Origin: Anaerolineales bacterium
Lineage (GTDB): Bacteria; Chloroflexota; Anaerolineae; Anaerolineales; UBA4823
DNA length: 64,000 nucleotides
Direction of reading: 5' to 3'
Assembly: GCA_025057645.1 (NCBI GenBank)
Contig: JANXBJ010000012.1
Span: forward strand, 1-64,000
The notes beneath the pieces were generated by a model, which saw nothing but the letters and a program-made list of their open reading frames with translations, was not told the origin of the DNA and ran no database searches. Within the stretch, counting starts at the first letter, position 1; every line of letters starts with the position of its first letter. Shown in pieces: positions 45,476 to 55,742 of the stretch. Both the position numbers and the translations under genes were made by a program.

Positions 45476-47185
45476 CTACTGCTTCCTGCCATTGGTGAAG
45501 CCTAAAACTTCAAAAGTTTCTGGGTCAATAATCACGCCGTAAGACTTCTCGGCGATTGCCGGGGTGATGTATTCATTGCGCACGTCCTCGACCACTTTCT
45601 CAACCGGGCGTTCCAGCGGATTTCCCCACCCTGCCCCGGTGCCGGTCATCACACGGATAATATCGTTGGTATTCAAAGTTAGACCGCTGACCACCGAGTA
45701 GCGTTCTTTCTCTCCGTTGGCACGCTCAATGATCACATGGTTGGGAGAACCGGGTTCACCTCCAAGGAGCGGCCAGGGCAAGACCTTTGAGCGCGTATAG
45801 GCAACGGTCAGCCAAGCGTTATCGGAGCGGATGCGGTAATCAATGCGCACCCCCTTGCCGCCGCGGTGGTAACCCGCTCCTCCCTCTTCATCGTGAAAAC
45901 TCAAGTAATCCACCGTGACCCCATAACGCGCTTCAGCCACCTCGGCCGGGCAGTTGTAGGTTTCGCCGTGCAGGGCAGAGAACTGACCTGAATTGCCGTC
46001 CTTGGTCGGCGAGCCGCCCCAGCCCCCTAGCTCCGGCTCAATCACCGCATATGGGCGACCGGTATCCGGGTGGATGCCTCCAAACAGTGTGCCGCAGACC
46101 GAAGCGAATCCCCCCGCCGGCAAAAGCTCCGGAATCTTTTCCGCCAGACAGCGAACGATCAGATCATGGAGACGAATCGTAATCTCGTAGTAAATTCCCA
46201 TAGCCGCAGGATAAATGGGGTCAAAGACGCTGCCCTTCCGGGTCAATACCTTTAGCGGACGGAATGTTCCGCCGTTAGCGATCCTCTCCGGCGAGGTGAT
46301 CCCCTTAAAGGCAATTTGACAAGCGGTGATCGCTTCATCCCGGCTCATATTAAAGGGACCTTTATCCTGATCGGGGTTGCCGGTCAGGTCGATAATAAAC
46401 TCGTTATCGGTGATCTCAATTTTGACCACATAGTCCGGACCGTTGTCTTGCGGTTCCACCAGTTCGTACACCCCTTTTGGCAAGCGCCGAATGGCATCCA
46501 GGCTGACCTGCTCGCCATAATCGAGATAGTCCTTCACCGCCTGAAGGAAGACATCTTTGCCGTACTTATTGACGATTTCCAGCACCCGCCGCTCTCCAAC
46601 ACGGACCGAAGCAACCTGTGCCCACAAGTCGCCGGTCAAGAAGTCGGGCATGCGGCAATTCGAGGTGAGAATATCAAAAACCGAGCGGATTGGTTGCCCG
46701 CGCGAGAAGAGCTTAACAGCCGAAAGAATAATCCCCTCTTGAAAGATCTCCGTGGCGTTGGTGGACATGCTGCCCGGCACCATACCCCCGACATCATTCC
46801 AGTGCGCAATGTTTGCCGTCCAAGCGACGATCTCCCCGTTATAGAAAACCGGCATGGTCAAGATAACATCGTTCAGGTGGGTGACCCCGCCGGTGTAGGG
46901 ATCGTTAGTGATAAAGATGTCACCGGGCTCGATTTCATTGGACGGGCCATATTTCTCGATGACGCGCTTCACCGTCTTATCCAGAACCCCAACAAAGGCC
47001 GGGATACCTGCGCCGGAGCCCGCCAATTCACCTTCCCGATCGGTGATGCCGGTACCCATATCCAACACTTCGTAGATGATGGCGCTCATCGCCGTATGGC
47101 GCAGAGCCGCAAACATCTCATCTGCCGCAGCCTGGAGCGAATTTTGGATAATTTCAAAAGTAATCGGGTCGTATCGAGCTGTCAT
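45476..47185 (-). CDS. hyuB: Hydantoinase B/oxoprolinase family subunit
   Basis: A 569-residue subunit. Typical segments are YDPITFEIIQNSLQAAADEMFAALRHTAMS, GDIFITNDPYTGGVTHLNDVILTMPVF and the late HRGGKGVRIDYRIRS. With HyuA it forms ATP-dependent hydantoinases, oxoprolinases, caprolactamases and acetone- or acetophenone-carboxylase-type enzymes, so the substrate is not fixed by family. It starts 14 bases after the hyuA stop. The racemase and peptide transporter neighbours favour ring opening of a hydantoin or lactam. Confidence 0.92.
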   Translation of the reverse strand: MTARYDPITFEIIQNSLQAAADEMFAALRHTAMSAIIYEVLDMGTGITDREGELAGSGAGIPAFVGVLDKTVKRVIEKYGPSNEIEPGDIFITNDPYTGGVTHLNDVILTMPVFYNGEIVAWTANIAHWNDVGGMVPGSMSTNATEIFQEGIILSAVKLFSRGQPIRSVFDILTSNCRMPDFLTGDLWAQVASVRVGERRVLEIVNKYGKDVFLQAVKDYLDYGEQVSLDAIRRLPKGVYELVEPQDNGPDYVVKIEITDNEFIIDLTGNPDQDKGPFNMSRDEAITACQIAFKGITSPERIANGGTFRPLKVLTRKGSVFDPIYPAAMGIYYEITIRLHDLIVRCLAEKIPELLPAGGFASVCGTLFGGIHPDTGRPYAVIEPELGGWGGSPTKDGNSGQFSALHGETYNCPAEVAEARYGVTVDYLSFHDEEGGAGYHRGGKGVRIDYRIRSDNAWLTVAYTRSKVLPWPLLGGEPGSPNHVIIERANGEKERYSVVSGLTLNTNDIIRVMTGTGAGWGNPLERPVEKVVEDVRNEYITPAIAEKSYGVIIDPETFEVLGFTNGRKQ

Positions 47186-47199
47186 ACCTTTTCTCTCCT

Positions 47200-49251
47200 T
47201 TACTTTGCGGTCAGGATATGGTAATTCCCATAATCGTCAATCTCACAGGGTAGGCCGGGCGGAATCACAATTGTTGCACCCGACTCCTCCACAACTGCCG
47301 GGCCGCTGAATTTCATCCCCGGTTCAAGTAACTCTCCGGCATAAATTGTGGCCAGATGGATCCCCTCTTCGATAAAGTCAACTTTTCTTTGGCCCTTAAT
47401 TGCGTCTTCGAGTTTTCTGCCACTGGGCTGAACCTTTTGGGGTTTGAGCTTGTCCACTTCGGCAATTGCGATCAGATGGAAGCAAACTAATTCCACCGGT
47501 GCATTGAGTCGATAAGTGTACTCGCGCTCATAATCCGAATGGAAGGTCTCCAGGATTGTCGGTAAGCTCTCCGAGGTGATCTCACCACTCGGAATTGTGA
47601 TCTCAACCGAGTGTTCTTGGTTCTGATAGCGACAACGCGCATAGCGGAGAAAACGAATTTGGGAGGGAAGAAAACCCTCGGCGAGATAAGCGTCCAGAGC
47701 CTGCTTTTCCAAGCTCTTAAAAGTCTGATTTAGCCTTTCAGCAGCATGATCTGCTGAAAATTCTACGATTTGGGTCAGGAGGGTATCCCGGCGCAAGTCA
47801 CTCAACAACATCCCCCAAGCCGAGAAGACCGCCGAAAGCATAGGGATCACCACCTTCTTGATATTTAGCTCGCGCGCCAAAGCGCAAGCGTGCATCCCGC
47901 CCCCGCCGCCAAAGGCAACCAAGGTAAAGTCCCGGGGGTCATGTCCGCGGTTGACGGAAATTAACTTGATGGCGTTCACCATATTGTTATTGGCAATGCG
48001 CACAATCCCTTGGGCAGCTTCATGGGGGGTCAAGTCGAGTTTTCGAGCAAGCCGCTCCAAGGCGGCTTGGACGCCGTCCATATCGGCCTGAATGGTGCCC
48101 CCGCAGAAGTAGTGAGGGTTGATACATCCTAAGGCAAGATTTGCATCCGTGGTGGTCGGCTCGGTGCCGCCCTTGCCATAGGCGACCGGTCCAGGCGAGG
48201 CCCCTGCACTCTGCGGCCCGACATGCAAGCGCTTATACTGGTCAACCCAGGCAATCGAGCCTCCCCCGTTACCGATCTCAACTAAGTCCACCACCGGCAC
48301 CATAACGGGATACCCCGAAAAGGTCCTCGTGCGTTCCACGTAATAGTTGGTGTTGAGCTTGACCTCTCCGTTGGTGATCAGGCCGCACTTTGCTGTTGTG
48401 CCCCCAATGTCGATGGCAATCACGTTCATCTCCCCAATTAGACGCCCCAAGGCGGCGGCTCCCCATACCCCGGAGGCAGGGCCCGATTCGATCATTGTAA
48501 TCGGGATCTGCCTTGTGGCTGAGACAGTGTCGATCCCGCAGTTGGATTGCATGATGTAGGGAGTGCATTTCATCCCAGCGTCCTTTAGTCGCTGGGTTAG
48601 ACGATCCAAATACTGATGGGCAATGGGTTGAACATAAGCCGAGAGAACCGTAGTGTTCGTGCGTTCGTATTCGCGCCACTCCCGAGTGATTTGATGGGAA
48701 GCGACAACCGAGACCTCCGGCCAAAGTTCACCGATCTTCTCAAGAATTTGCTGTTCGTGAACTGGGTTGGCGTACGAATTGATCAGGCAAATTGCGATGG
48801 CTTCCACCTGATTCTTGCGGAAGTGATCCAAAATGGAAGGCAACACGGACAAGTCAACAGGTTTGACGATCTCTCCCTTGTAGGAAATCCTCTCGGGGAT
48901 CTCCTTTCGCAAGTAGCGCGGCACGAAGGGAATTGGCTTTTGATAGTCTAAATTAAAGAAATCCGGACGATCGCCGCGCCCGATTTCTAAAACATCCCTG
49001 AAGCCCTGGGTAGTGATCAACCCGGTCTTCACCCCTTTTCGCTCGGTAATGGCGTTGATCACGATTGTCGTGCCATGGACGAAGGATTCGAACTCCCCGG
49101 GCTGCAATCCCGCAGCATTGATAACATCTATAACCCCCTGCTCGAACTGATCAGGCGTTGTGTGGCTCTTTGCCGTGCCCACACGCCCATCTTTGGTCAC
49201 GTAGACCAGGTCAGTAAATGTGCCTCCGATATCTGTCGCAACTCGAACCAT
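47200..49251 (-). CDS. hyuA: Hydantoinase/oxoprolinase subunit A
   Basis: A 683-residue ASKHA-fold ATP-dependent subunit. MVRVATDIGGTFTDLVYVT (phosphate loop 1), FVHGTTIVINAITERKG, VIAIDIGGTTAKCGLI (phosphate loop 2) and FTLVAFGGGGGMHACALARELN are all family hallmarks. It phosphorylates the lactam or ketone for the HyuB partner. CTGGAGGAA precedes the ATG. It follows the dppF gene by 51 bases in the same direction. Confidence 0.93.
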   Translation of the reverse strand: MVRVATDIGGTFTDLVYVTKDGRVGTAKSHTTPDQFEQGVIDVINAAGLQPGEFESFVHGTTIVINAITERKGVKTGLITTQGFRDVLEIGRGDRPDFFNLDYQKPIPFVPRYLRKEIPERISYKGEIVKPVDLSVLPSILDHFRKNQVEAIAICLINSYANPVHEQQILEKIGELWPEVSVVASHQITREWREYERTNTTVLSAYVQPIAHQYLDRLTQRLKDAGMKCTPYIMQSNCGIDTVSATRQIPITMIESGPASGVWGAAALGRLIGEMNVIAIDIGGTTAKCGLITNGEVKLNTNYYVERTRTFSGYPVMVPVVDLVEIGNGGGSIAWVDQYKRLHVGPQSAGASPGPVAYGKGGTEPTTTDANLALGCINPHYFCGGTIQADMDGVQAALERLARKLDLTPHEAAQGIVRIANNNMVNAIKLISVNRGHDPRDFTLVAFGGGGGMHACALARELNIKKVVIPMLSAVFSAWGMLLSDLRRDTLLTQIVEFSADHAAERLNQTFKSLEKQALDAYLAEGFLPSQIRFLRYARCRYQNQEHSVEITIPSGEITSESLPTILETFHSDYEREYTYRLNAPVELVCFHLIAIAEVDKLKPQKVQPSGRKLEDAIKGQRKVDFIEEGIHLATIYAGELLEPGMKFSGPAVVEESGATIVIPPGLPCEIDDYGNYHILTAK

Positions 49252-49302
49252 AGTTCCTCCAGTTTGAAGAGTGGGTTGGAAGAGATAAACCTCTTGTACT
49301 CA

Positions 49303-50277
49303 TTAGGGGTATAAGTGGCAGCGAACGAGGTGACCACCCCCCATATCCACGAAGGGAGGATCAACCTTAGAGCAATGGGGCATAGCAAATGGGCAACGGG
49401 TATGAAAACTGCATCCGGTGGGAATGTTGACCGGACTGGGAATCTCGCCCTGAGAGAGCACTTTTTTCGGACGCAAGGCCTCCTCTTCCTCCGAGACTAC
49501 GGGAATAGAAGAGAGCAACATTTGGGTATACGGATGCAGAGGTTTTTGGAAAAAGTCTGCCGTATTCGCCACCTCACAAATTTTGCCCAAGTACATAATT
49601 GCAACGCGGTTAGCCACATTGCGCATTAGGCTTAAGTCATGCGTGATAAACAAGTAGGAAAGATTGAACTGTCGCTGCAATTGCAACAACAGATTGATCG
49701 TTTTGGCCTGGACCGAAACATCCAAAGCCGAAGTCGGTTCATCGAGGATCACCAGCGAAGGCTCGGTGGCTAAAGCTCTGGCAATCCCTACGATTTGCTT
49801 CTCTCCCCCACTCAACATGCGCGGGTATTTATACATGGTCTCAGGGGGCAAGCCCACGATTTCCAGGAGGTGAAGGACCATTTCCAAGCGATTTCCACCC
49901 TTGCGGTGCACGCGTAGGGGCATTTCAAGGATCTGCTTAATGGTCTGTCTTGGATTAAGAGAAGAGCCAGGGTCTTGAAAGACGATTTGAATGGCTTTCT
50001 TCAGCTCTTTCGGGCGTTGATCATTTGCACCAATCTCAGTATCCATGAAGCGGATCTTCCCTGCAGTGGGCTTGTACATCCCAACAATGGTATAGGCCAC
50101 GGTGCTCTTTCCCGAACCTGACTCGCCAACCAGCCCGAGCGTCTCCCCGGGGTAGATCTCAAACGAGACTCCGTCAACAGCCCTGACGATGACGGGAGTT
50201 CGTTTGCCCAGCAATCCTGTGTGACCCACTACGAAATATTTTTTCAACTCCTGAACCGAGAGAATGGGTTGGGTCAT
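49303..50277 (-). CDS. dppF: Di/oligopeptide ABC transporter ATPase (DppF/OppF type)
   Basis: A 324-residue ATPase with Walker A GLVGESGSGKSTVAY, signature LSGGEKQIVGIARAL, Walker B LVILDEPTSALDVSVQ and the C-terminal OppD/F extension with cysteines (GCSFHTRCPFAMPHCSK), a probable iron-sulfur site of this family. It overlaps dppD by 4 bases. It energises import with DppD. Confidence 0.94.
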   Translation of the reverse strand: MTQPILSVQELKKYFVVGHTGLLGKRTPVIVRAVDGVSFEIYPGETLGLVGESGSGKSTVAYTIVGMYKPTAGKIRFMDTEIGANDQRPKELKKAIQIVFQDPGSSLNPRQTIKQILEMPLRVHRKGGNRLEMVLHLLEIVGLPPETMYKYPRMLSGGEKQIVGIARALATEPSLVILDEPTSALDVSVQAKTINLLLQLQRQFNLSYLFITHDLSLMRNVANRVAIMYLGKICEVANTADFFQKPLHPYTQMLLSSIPVVSEEEEALRPKKVLSQGEIPSPVNIPTGCSFHTRCPFAMPHCSKVDPPFVDMGGGHLVRCHLYP

Positions 50278-51284
50278 AGTTCAACCTTTGGCGTTGGGGA
50301 GTACAAGAAGCAAGCCACTGAGTGATTGGGCTCGACCTCAATCAGCGGAGGCTTTTGCTGCTTACAGATTTCCATAACATGAGGACAACGAGGATGAAAA
50401 CGACAACCTATCGGAGGGTTGCGATAATCCGGGATGCGACCGGGGATGCCACTGGCGATCCCACCCCCCGTGAGACGGGGAACAGTAGCGATCAACCCCC
50501 TTGTATAAGGGTGCAAGGGCTGAGAAAAGATCTTGGTCGTCTCTGCAGTCTCGACAATCGAGCCGGCATACATCACGTAAACACGATTTGTAAGCTCACG
50601 CACCACTCCCAGGGTGTGCGTGATCAAAATGACCGACATATTGCGCTTTTCAACCAAATCGCGCAGCAGGCGCAGAATTTGGTCTTGAATGGTCACGTCT
50701 AGCGAGGTTCCCGGTTCATCGGCGATCAGGATCTCCGGATTTGTCGAAAGCGCCATGGCGATGCAAACTCGCTGGCGCATTCCCCCGCTCAGCTGAATAG
50801 GATAACTTTTCAAAAGCCGCTCTGGGTCGGCTAGGGCCACATCTTTCAAAGCTGAAACGGCCAGCTGCCAAATCTTGCGGCGGTCAATCGAGCGATGGTT
50901 GTTCTGCGCTTGACTTTGGATTACTGCATGCATCTGCGCACCGATGGTAAAAACTGGATTCAATGCCGCAGTAGGGTCTTGGAAAATCATCGAGATTCCC
51001 GTTCCACGCACCGAACGCAGTTCTCTCTCTTTCATTTTCAAAATGTCTTTGCCCTTAAAAAGGATTTCCCCTCTGGGAATGCGGGCTGGAGGTGTGGGCA
51101 GCACGCGCAAAATAGCTTTCATCATGGTTGTTTTCCCGCAGCCGGTTTCCCCCACCAAACCCACCCGTTCTCCGGCAAACATACGGAAGTTGACCCCATC
51201 CAGCACACGCAACTCCCCGCCGTAGACAGCAAAATTGACCGCTAAGTCTCGGATTTCCAGCAGAGGCGTTGGGGAAGAAACCAT
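50274..51284 (-). CDS. dppD: Di/oligopeptide ABC transporter ATPase (DppD/OppD type)
   Basis: A 336-residue ATPase: Walker [16 protein letters not shown], signature [15 protein letters not shown], Walker [17 protein letters not shown] and a cysteine-bearing tail ([16 protein letters not shown]). The Walker B residue after Glu-Pro is Gly rather than Thr, a common variant. ATG 51284 is preferred because GAGGAGG lies seven bases upstream; an upstream ATG at 51305 overlaps the end of dppC. Confidence 0.93.
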   Translation of the reverse strand: MVSSPTPLLEIRDLAVNFAVYGGELRVLDGVNFRMFAGERVGLVGETGCGKTTMMKAILRVLPTPPARIPRGEILFKGKDILKMKERELRSVRGTGISMIFQDPTAALNPVFTIGAQMHAVIQSQAQNNHRSIDRRKIWQLAVSALKDVALADPERLLKSYPIQLSGGMRQRVCIAMALSTNPEILIADEPGTSLDVTIQDQILRLLRDLVEKRNMSVILITHTLGVVRELTNRVYVMYAGSIVETAETTKIFSQPLHPYTRGLIATVPRLTGGGIASGIPGRIPDYRNPPIGCRFHPRCPHVMEICKQQKPPLIEVEPNHSVACFLYSPTPKVEL

Positions 51285-51285
51285 C

Positions 51286-52215
51286 TTATGCCTCCTCGGA
51301 GGCAAACATATCGCGGATGCCGTCGCCCAATAGATTGAAACCTAATACAATCACCACGATCGCTAAGGCGGGAAACACCGCAATCCACCACTGATCAGGC
51401 AGATATTTTGCTCCATCGGCAATCATGGTGCCTAAACTGGGTTCAGGAGGTTGAACTCCCAAACCGACAAAGCTCAACATCGAGCCGATGATGATTACCC
51501 AAGCAATGTCGAGACTCATTTTGGTCAAGATAGGAGAGACGGTGTTAGGGAAAATTTCGCGGAAGAGAATATGAGCCGTGCTCGCTCCGGTCACCTCGGC
51601 CGCAATTACAAAGTATTCATTGCGCAAAGCGGTGGCCAAACCATAAACCAAGCGCGTATACCAGGGCCACCACATCAAGGAGACGGCCATCATACTGTTC
51701 CAGAGATTCGGCTCAAGAACCGAAGCAACGGCTAGAGCCAGAATTAGGGGTGGCACGGCTAGAAAGATATCCGTTACCCGCATAATCAAAGTGTCGATCC
51801 ATGTGTTGTGGTAGTAGCCGGCGAGCAAGCCCAATAACACTCCCGGAGGAACAACCAAGCTCAGAACAACTACACCCATTAACAGTGAAGAGCGCATCCC
51901 GAATAGAATGCGGCTGAGGATATCGCGGCCGATTTGGTCCGTTCCGAGCCAGTAGGTAGGGCTGGGAGGCTTCTTGGCGTTAGCGAAGTCGGTGAAAGGA
52001 CCGGCATGTGCCGGGTAGGGCGCAATATACGGAGCAAAAACGGCGAGCAGGACTACCGTTAACACCACTAAAAGGCCGACAACCGAGATCGGGTTACGAG
52101 AAAACTTATACCAGTTGCGTCCTAGTTCCTCACGCCGTGAAATGCGCTCAAGCTGCTTGACCTGCTCGAGGGTGAGACTGGAGGGCTTGAGAGTTGTCTC
52201 CGTTAGGGGTTGCAT
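51286..52215 (-). CDS. dppC: Di/oligopeptide ABC transporter permease (DppC type)
   Basis: A 309-residue permease with six predicted helices, the N-terminal OppC-type motif (RNPISVVGLLVVLTVVLLAVFAPYIAPY), WLGTDQIGRDILSRILFGMRSSLLMG and the EAA-loop region ATGASTAHILFREIFPNTVSPILT. It begins one base after dppB ends. Confidence 0.93.
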   Translation of the reverse strand: MQPLTETTLKPSSLTLEQVKQLERISRREELGRNWYKFSRNPISVVGLLVVLTVVLLAVFAPYIAPYPAHAGPFTDFANAKKPPSPTYWLGTDQIGRDILSRILFGMRSSLLMGVVVLSLVVPPGVLLGLLAGYYHNTWIDTLIMRVTDIFLAVPPLILALAVASVLEPNLWNSMMAVSLMWWPWYTRLVYGLATALRNEYFVIAAEVTGASTAHILFREIFPNTVSPILTKMSLDIAWVIIIGSMLSFVGLGVQPPEPSLGTMIADGAKYLPDQWWIAVFPALAIVVIVLGFNLLGDGIRDMFASEEA

Positions 52216-52216
52216 T

Positions 52217-53245
52217 TCACTCTCCCTTTGCGGCTCGCAAACGAATCCGGGGGTCGAGATAAGCGACCACTAAATCCACCAGAATGTTCATGAGGGCAAA
52301 TGCAGCGCCGAAGACTAAAATCACCGCCGAGATGGCGTTAAGGTCCTTATAGAGCATTGCATTCATCCCGTAACGCGCCATTCCCGGCCAATTGAAGATG
52401 CTCTCTACGATAAACGCCACGGATAAGATCGCAGCGATATCGAGCCCGAGGATCGAAACCGTAGGAATCAGGGAGGGTTTGAGCAGAAAGCGACTCATAA
52501 TCAGGCGCTCAGAAACCCCGAGAGCGCGCAAATTGGCAATGTAGTCCCTAGTCAGGTTGTCTGCCATGGACGAACGGGTGATCCGAGCAGCCTGGGCGAT
52601 CGATCCCATTGCCAGCGACAGAGAAGGCAAAACGATATGCCACAGGGCATCCAGAAAAGTGCTAAATTGACCTTGAAGCAAGGCGTCGATGGTCACTAAC
52701 CCGGTAATCTTTGGGGGAAGGGGGACGTCTTCGCTCACGCGGCCAATGATCGGAAACCACTTTAGCGTAAAGCCGAACAACAATACGAAAAGGATGGCAA
52801 AGATATACGAAGGGGTGACAATTCCGGCATAGGAGAACAGGCGGCTTAGGTTGTCGATCCAACTGTCTTTGTAGCGGGCAGACAAGATCCCCATTCCGAT
52901 TCCCAAGACACCGGCGATCACCGCAGCATAGAGGGCGAGTTCGAGCGACGCGGGCAAGGTTTCCATAATATCGCTTGTCACCGGTCGCTGAGTGATCAGG
53001 GAGATACCGAAATCACCCCGCAGCGCATCTCGCAACCAATAATAGTACTGGACGGCGATCGGTTTATCGAGATGCATCTGCTCCCGCAAGCGATCGACAA
53101 CCCATTGGGGCGCACGGGCACCCACAGCCATCCGCGCCGGGTCGCCGGGCATAATGCGAGCGATGATAAAGATCACGATCGACAGGCCGAACAAGACAAA
53201 AACGGAATACAAAGCTCGTTGGATCAAAAAGCGTAGCATCGACAT
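52217..53245 (-). CDS. dppB: Di/oligopeptide ABC transporter permease (DppB type)
   Basis: A 342-residue permease. The N-terminus MLRFLIQRALYSVFVLFGLSIVIFIIARIMPGDP, LREQMHLDKPIAVQYYYWL and the EAA loop RALGVSERLIMSRFLLKPSLIPTVSILG are typical of DppB/OppB. GGAGCAGGCT precedes the ATG. A 104-bp gap holding a stem-loop separates it from the binding-protein gene. Confidence 0.93.
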   Translation of the reverse strand: MSMLRFLIQRALYSVFVLFGLSIVIFIIARIMPGDPARMAVGARAPQWVVDRLREQMHLDKPIAVQYYYWLRDALRGDFGISLITQRPVTSDIMETLPASLELALYAAVIAGVLGIGMGILSARYKDSWIDNLSRLFSYAGIVTPSYIFAILFVLLFGFTLKWFPIIGRVSEDVPLPPKITGLVTIDALLQGQFSTFLDALWHIVLPSLSLAMGSIAQAARITRSSMADNLTRDYIANLRALGVSERLIMSRFLLKPSLIPTVSILGLDIAAILSVAFIVESIFNWPGMARYGMNAMLYKDLNAISAVILVFGAAFALMNILVDLVVAYLDPRIRLRAAKGE

Positions 53246-53276
53246 AGCCTGCTCCGGTTGCTACCCATTTTTGAGA

Positions 53277-53323
53277 GGAGGGGAGAGGTCCCGCCCAGCA
53301 CAGCTTTCGGACTTCTCCCCTCC
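53277..53323 (-). other. Stem-loop between dppA and dppB
   Basis: A stem of about 15 bp (53277-53291 with 53309-53323), with one G-U wobble, and a 17-nt loop follows the dppA stop codon. No U-tract follows on the minus strand, so it probably stabilises the upstream dppA message rather than terminating. Confidence 0.6.
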
Positions 53324-53349
53324 GAGGGATAGGAACGCTCAGAAAACCC

Positions 53350-55047
53350 TTATGGGCAATTCACTCCGATCTGCGGTAGGAAGAAGAAGTATCCCATTAA
53401 CATACTTGTCTCGCCGCGCGCCGCCGGGAAATCCACACACGAACGGATGGCATGTTTTTCAACCTGGTCATAAACCCAGATTGAGACCGCATCTTCAACC
53501 AACCGCCGCTGGATTGCGCGATATTTCTCAAAGCGCTGTTGCTCATCGAGGGTTGCCAAGGCGTCATCGATTGCCGCATCTAATTCTGGGTCAAGCAACC
53601 ACTCGTTCTGTTGCCAAGTGTTTGCAGTGCTGGAGTGATAGCGCTGCTTGAGCATTAATCCGGCTTCCGGCAGATCTGAGGAGACATAGATGGTGACGAT
53701 ATGAGGCGAAGTTTCCAACTTGCTGGTGTTCTCCACCACCGTCAACCACGGAGACCGTGTAATTTCCACCTTAATCCCAATCTCAGCCATGTTGGCCTGG
53801 AACAACAAGGCAAACTTCTCCTCGTCCGGCACCTCGGAGACCCAGTGCAACTGAACCGGATACTTGTCCAGTTCAGTGGCGTATTTGCACTGGGCGAGTT
53901 CTTCTCTAGCTTTGTCTAAATCTCGGCGATAGGGGGTAATTGTGCTGTCATGGCCTGCCAAAGAGGAAGGCACCGGACCGACAGTCTGCTTGGTTCCGGG
54001 CCACTCTAACGCCACTGCGGCATCGTAGTCAAAGGCATACGACATAGCCCGGCGGCAGTGGACATCATCGGTTGGAGGGATGCGGTTGTTAATCATGAAG
54101 TAAAAGGTGGTCATCGTCGGCAGAGCGACAATGTCCACACCTTCGATCTTATCCAGAGCCTGATAAGCCTCGAAGGATTGCCACTGATCAGAAATTTCTA
54201 ACTCGCCCTTCTCCATCAGGCTGCGCACCGTCACAGCCTCGGTAGTGCCGATATAGCGCACTTCATCCGGCGCATTGGGCACAAATTCACCCCACCAATC
54301 TGGGTTCTTCTCCATGAGCAGATATTGCTCGAGAGGGAATTCCTTGACTTTATAAGGTCCCGACCCGGCGTCGTTCGTCTGCAGCCACTCTTTGGCGTAA
54401 TCGCCAAATTCGCCGTAAGGCCCCTCGGGCTTAATATGCTGCCTGACCAGCTTTTCGTTGAGAATGTATAACCGGGTCAGGCTGGGTAAAAAGAGCGCAG
54501 TAGGAGCGGCGATCTTAAACTGCACCGTATAGTCGTCCAGCGCCTCAACGCTCTCAACACCCGCAGTAACCAAGTAGGCAAATCCTTCTCCAATCGTTGC
54601 TAAGCGATTGTAGGAGAAGACGACATCTGAAGCTTTTAAGGGAGTGCCATCATGGAATTTGACATCCTGACGGAGTTTAAACGTATAGGTCTTCCCATCT
54701 TCGGAGATCTCCCACGACTCGGCGAGCCAGGGGTCTACCCCACCTTCGGCATTGGGGAACACCAACGAGTCGTATAAGTTGATCAGGGAACTGGCGGCGA
54801 CATAGTCATTGCCCACCGCCGGATCGATGCGGTTGGGCCAGGCATGGGTAACGCGCAAAACCCGCTTCTGAGCGCTCGGCTCAGTGGGCGCAGAGGGAGC
54901 GCTGGTCTCTGCCGGCGGTGGAGTTGCTGCGGGCTGTTCCCCTTCGCTAGGAGTGGGTGTGGCTTGGGGAGCAGGGGTGCACTGAGCCAACACGAGTCCC
55001 ATTATCACTGTGAGGAGTAATAAACTAATGCGCTTTGATCGGTACAT
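53350..55047 (-). CDS. dppA: Peptide-type ABC transporter substrate-binding lipoprotein
   Basis: A 565-residue solute-binding family 5 (SBP_bac_5) protein. The signal peptide ends in the lipobox VLAQC (Cys near residue 23) and is followed by a Pro/Ser/Thr/Ala-rich linker. The mature part contains LAESWEISEDGKTYTFKLRQDVKFHDGTPLKASDVVFSYNRL, the family signature. It captures the peptide or peptide-like compound outside the membrane. It lies 71 bases after the HTH-cupin gene, with GAAGGAGAG before the ATG. Confidence 0.93.
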   Translation of the reverse strand: MYRSKRISLLLLTVIMGLVLAQCTPAPQATPTPSEGEQPAATPPPAETSAPSAPTEPSAQKRVLRVTHAWPNRIDPAVGNDYVAASSLINLYDSLVFPNAEGGVDPWLAESWEISEDGKTYTFKLRQDVKFHDGTPLKASDVVFSYNRLATIGEGFAYLVTAGVESVEALDDYTVQFKIAAPTALFLPSLTRLYILNEKLVRQHIKPEGPYGEFGDYAKEWLQTNDAGSGPYKVKEFPLEQYLLMEKNPDWWGEFVPNAPDEVRYIGTTEAVTVRSLMEKGELEISDQWQSFEAYQALDKIEGVDIVALPTMTTFYFMINNRIPPTDDVHCRRAMSYAFDYDAAVALEWPGTKQTVGPVPSSLAGHDSTITPYRRDLDKAREELAQCKYATELDKYPVQLHWVSEVPDEEKFALLFQANMAEIGIKVEITRSPWLTVVENTSKLETSPHIVTIYVSSDLPEAGLMLKQRYHSSTANTWQQNEWLLDPELDAAIDDALATLDEQQRFEKYRAIQRRLVEDAVSIWVYDQVEKHAIRSCVDFPAARGETSMLMGYFFFLPQIGVNCP

Positions 55048-55118
55048 CTCTTCTCTCCTTCAGGATAAGTTTGCCAAGGTTCTGAACTCAATGAAACAAC
55101 TTTTATCGTTGCCGATCC

Positions 55119-55712
55119 CTACACCTCCTTTCTGAGCGCAAAAGACGCCCGTTGAGTTTTATAGAGAGGCCGCATCGCTGCGTAGGCATACAAGACAACA
55201 CTTATGTCACTGTGCTCGTTGGTCAAACGATGAGATTGTGTTGCAGCGAAGGCAGTGCTATCTCCTTCGGCCAAGACGATCTCCTCCTCCCTAATCTCAA
55301 GCACAATCTCACCCGCAAGAACAAAACAAAACGCTTCCCCTTCCTCTTCGGCATCGATCCTCAGAGAACTGCCCCTAGGTAAGCTATATTGCCAGACCCA
55401 CAACCGCGAAGGCTCGTCGCTCGGCTTGAGGGACAATTTATAAGGACTAGGTTGCCCACTCTCTTGCAAAGGCGGGCTTCTGCGCATTACAAAGGCCAGA
55501 TCGCTCCTCTGCTCTTCCTCGAAGAAGTAACGCACATTGACTCCTAGAGCATTGGCGATCTCCATTAGGCTTGAAAGGGAAGGGATAGTCTTCCCGCGTT
55601 CCAGTTGAGAAAGATAGCTGGTCGATAGATTGGTTTTTTGACTTAATTCGGCAAGGGTCAGGTTGCGCTCGAGGCGTAGCAACTTTATCCTCTCACCAAG
55701 GCTTTTAGTCAT
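55119..55712 (-). CDS. HTH-XRE/cupin transcriptional regulator (second copy)
   Basis: A 197-residue regulator with an N-terminal XRE helix-turn-helix (LGERIKLLRLERNLTLAELSQKTNLSTSYLSQLERGKTIPSLSSLMEIANAL, about 5-57) and a C-terminal cupin sensor (about 105-185, GEAFCFVLAGEIVLEIREEEIVLAEGDSTAFAATQSHRL). The cupin probably binds the pathway effector. It is a paralogue of the gene 30 bases upstream in the same operon. Confidence 0.9.
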   Translation of the reverse strand: MTKSLGERIKLLRLERNLTLAELSQKTNLSTSYLSQLERGKTIPSLSSLMEIANALGVNVRYFFEEEQRSDLAFVMRRSPPLQESGQPSPYKLSLKPSDEPSRLWVWQYSLPRGSSLRIDAEEEGEAFCFVLAGEIVLEIREEEIVLAEGDSTAFAATQSHRLTNEHSDISVVLYAYAAMRPLYKTQRASFALRKEV

Positions 55713-55742
55713 CCGATCTTCCGAGCAGGGTAAATCCCGGGC

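Noticed and set aside
46316..47224. 302-codon plus-strand frame antisense to hyuB
   Set aside because: It mirrors the conserved hyuB coding sequence and shows no domain or ribosome-binding site.
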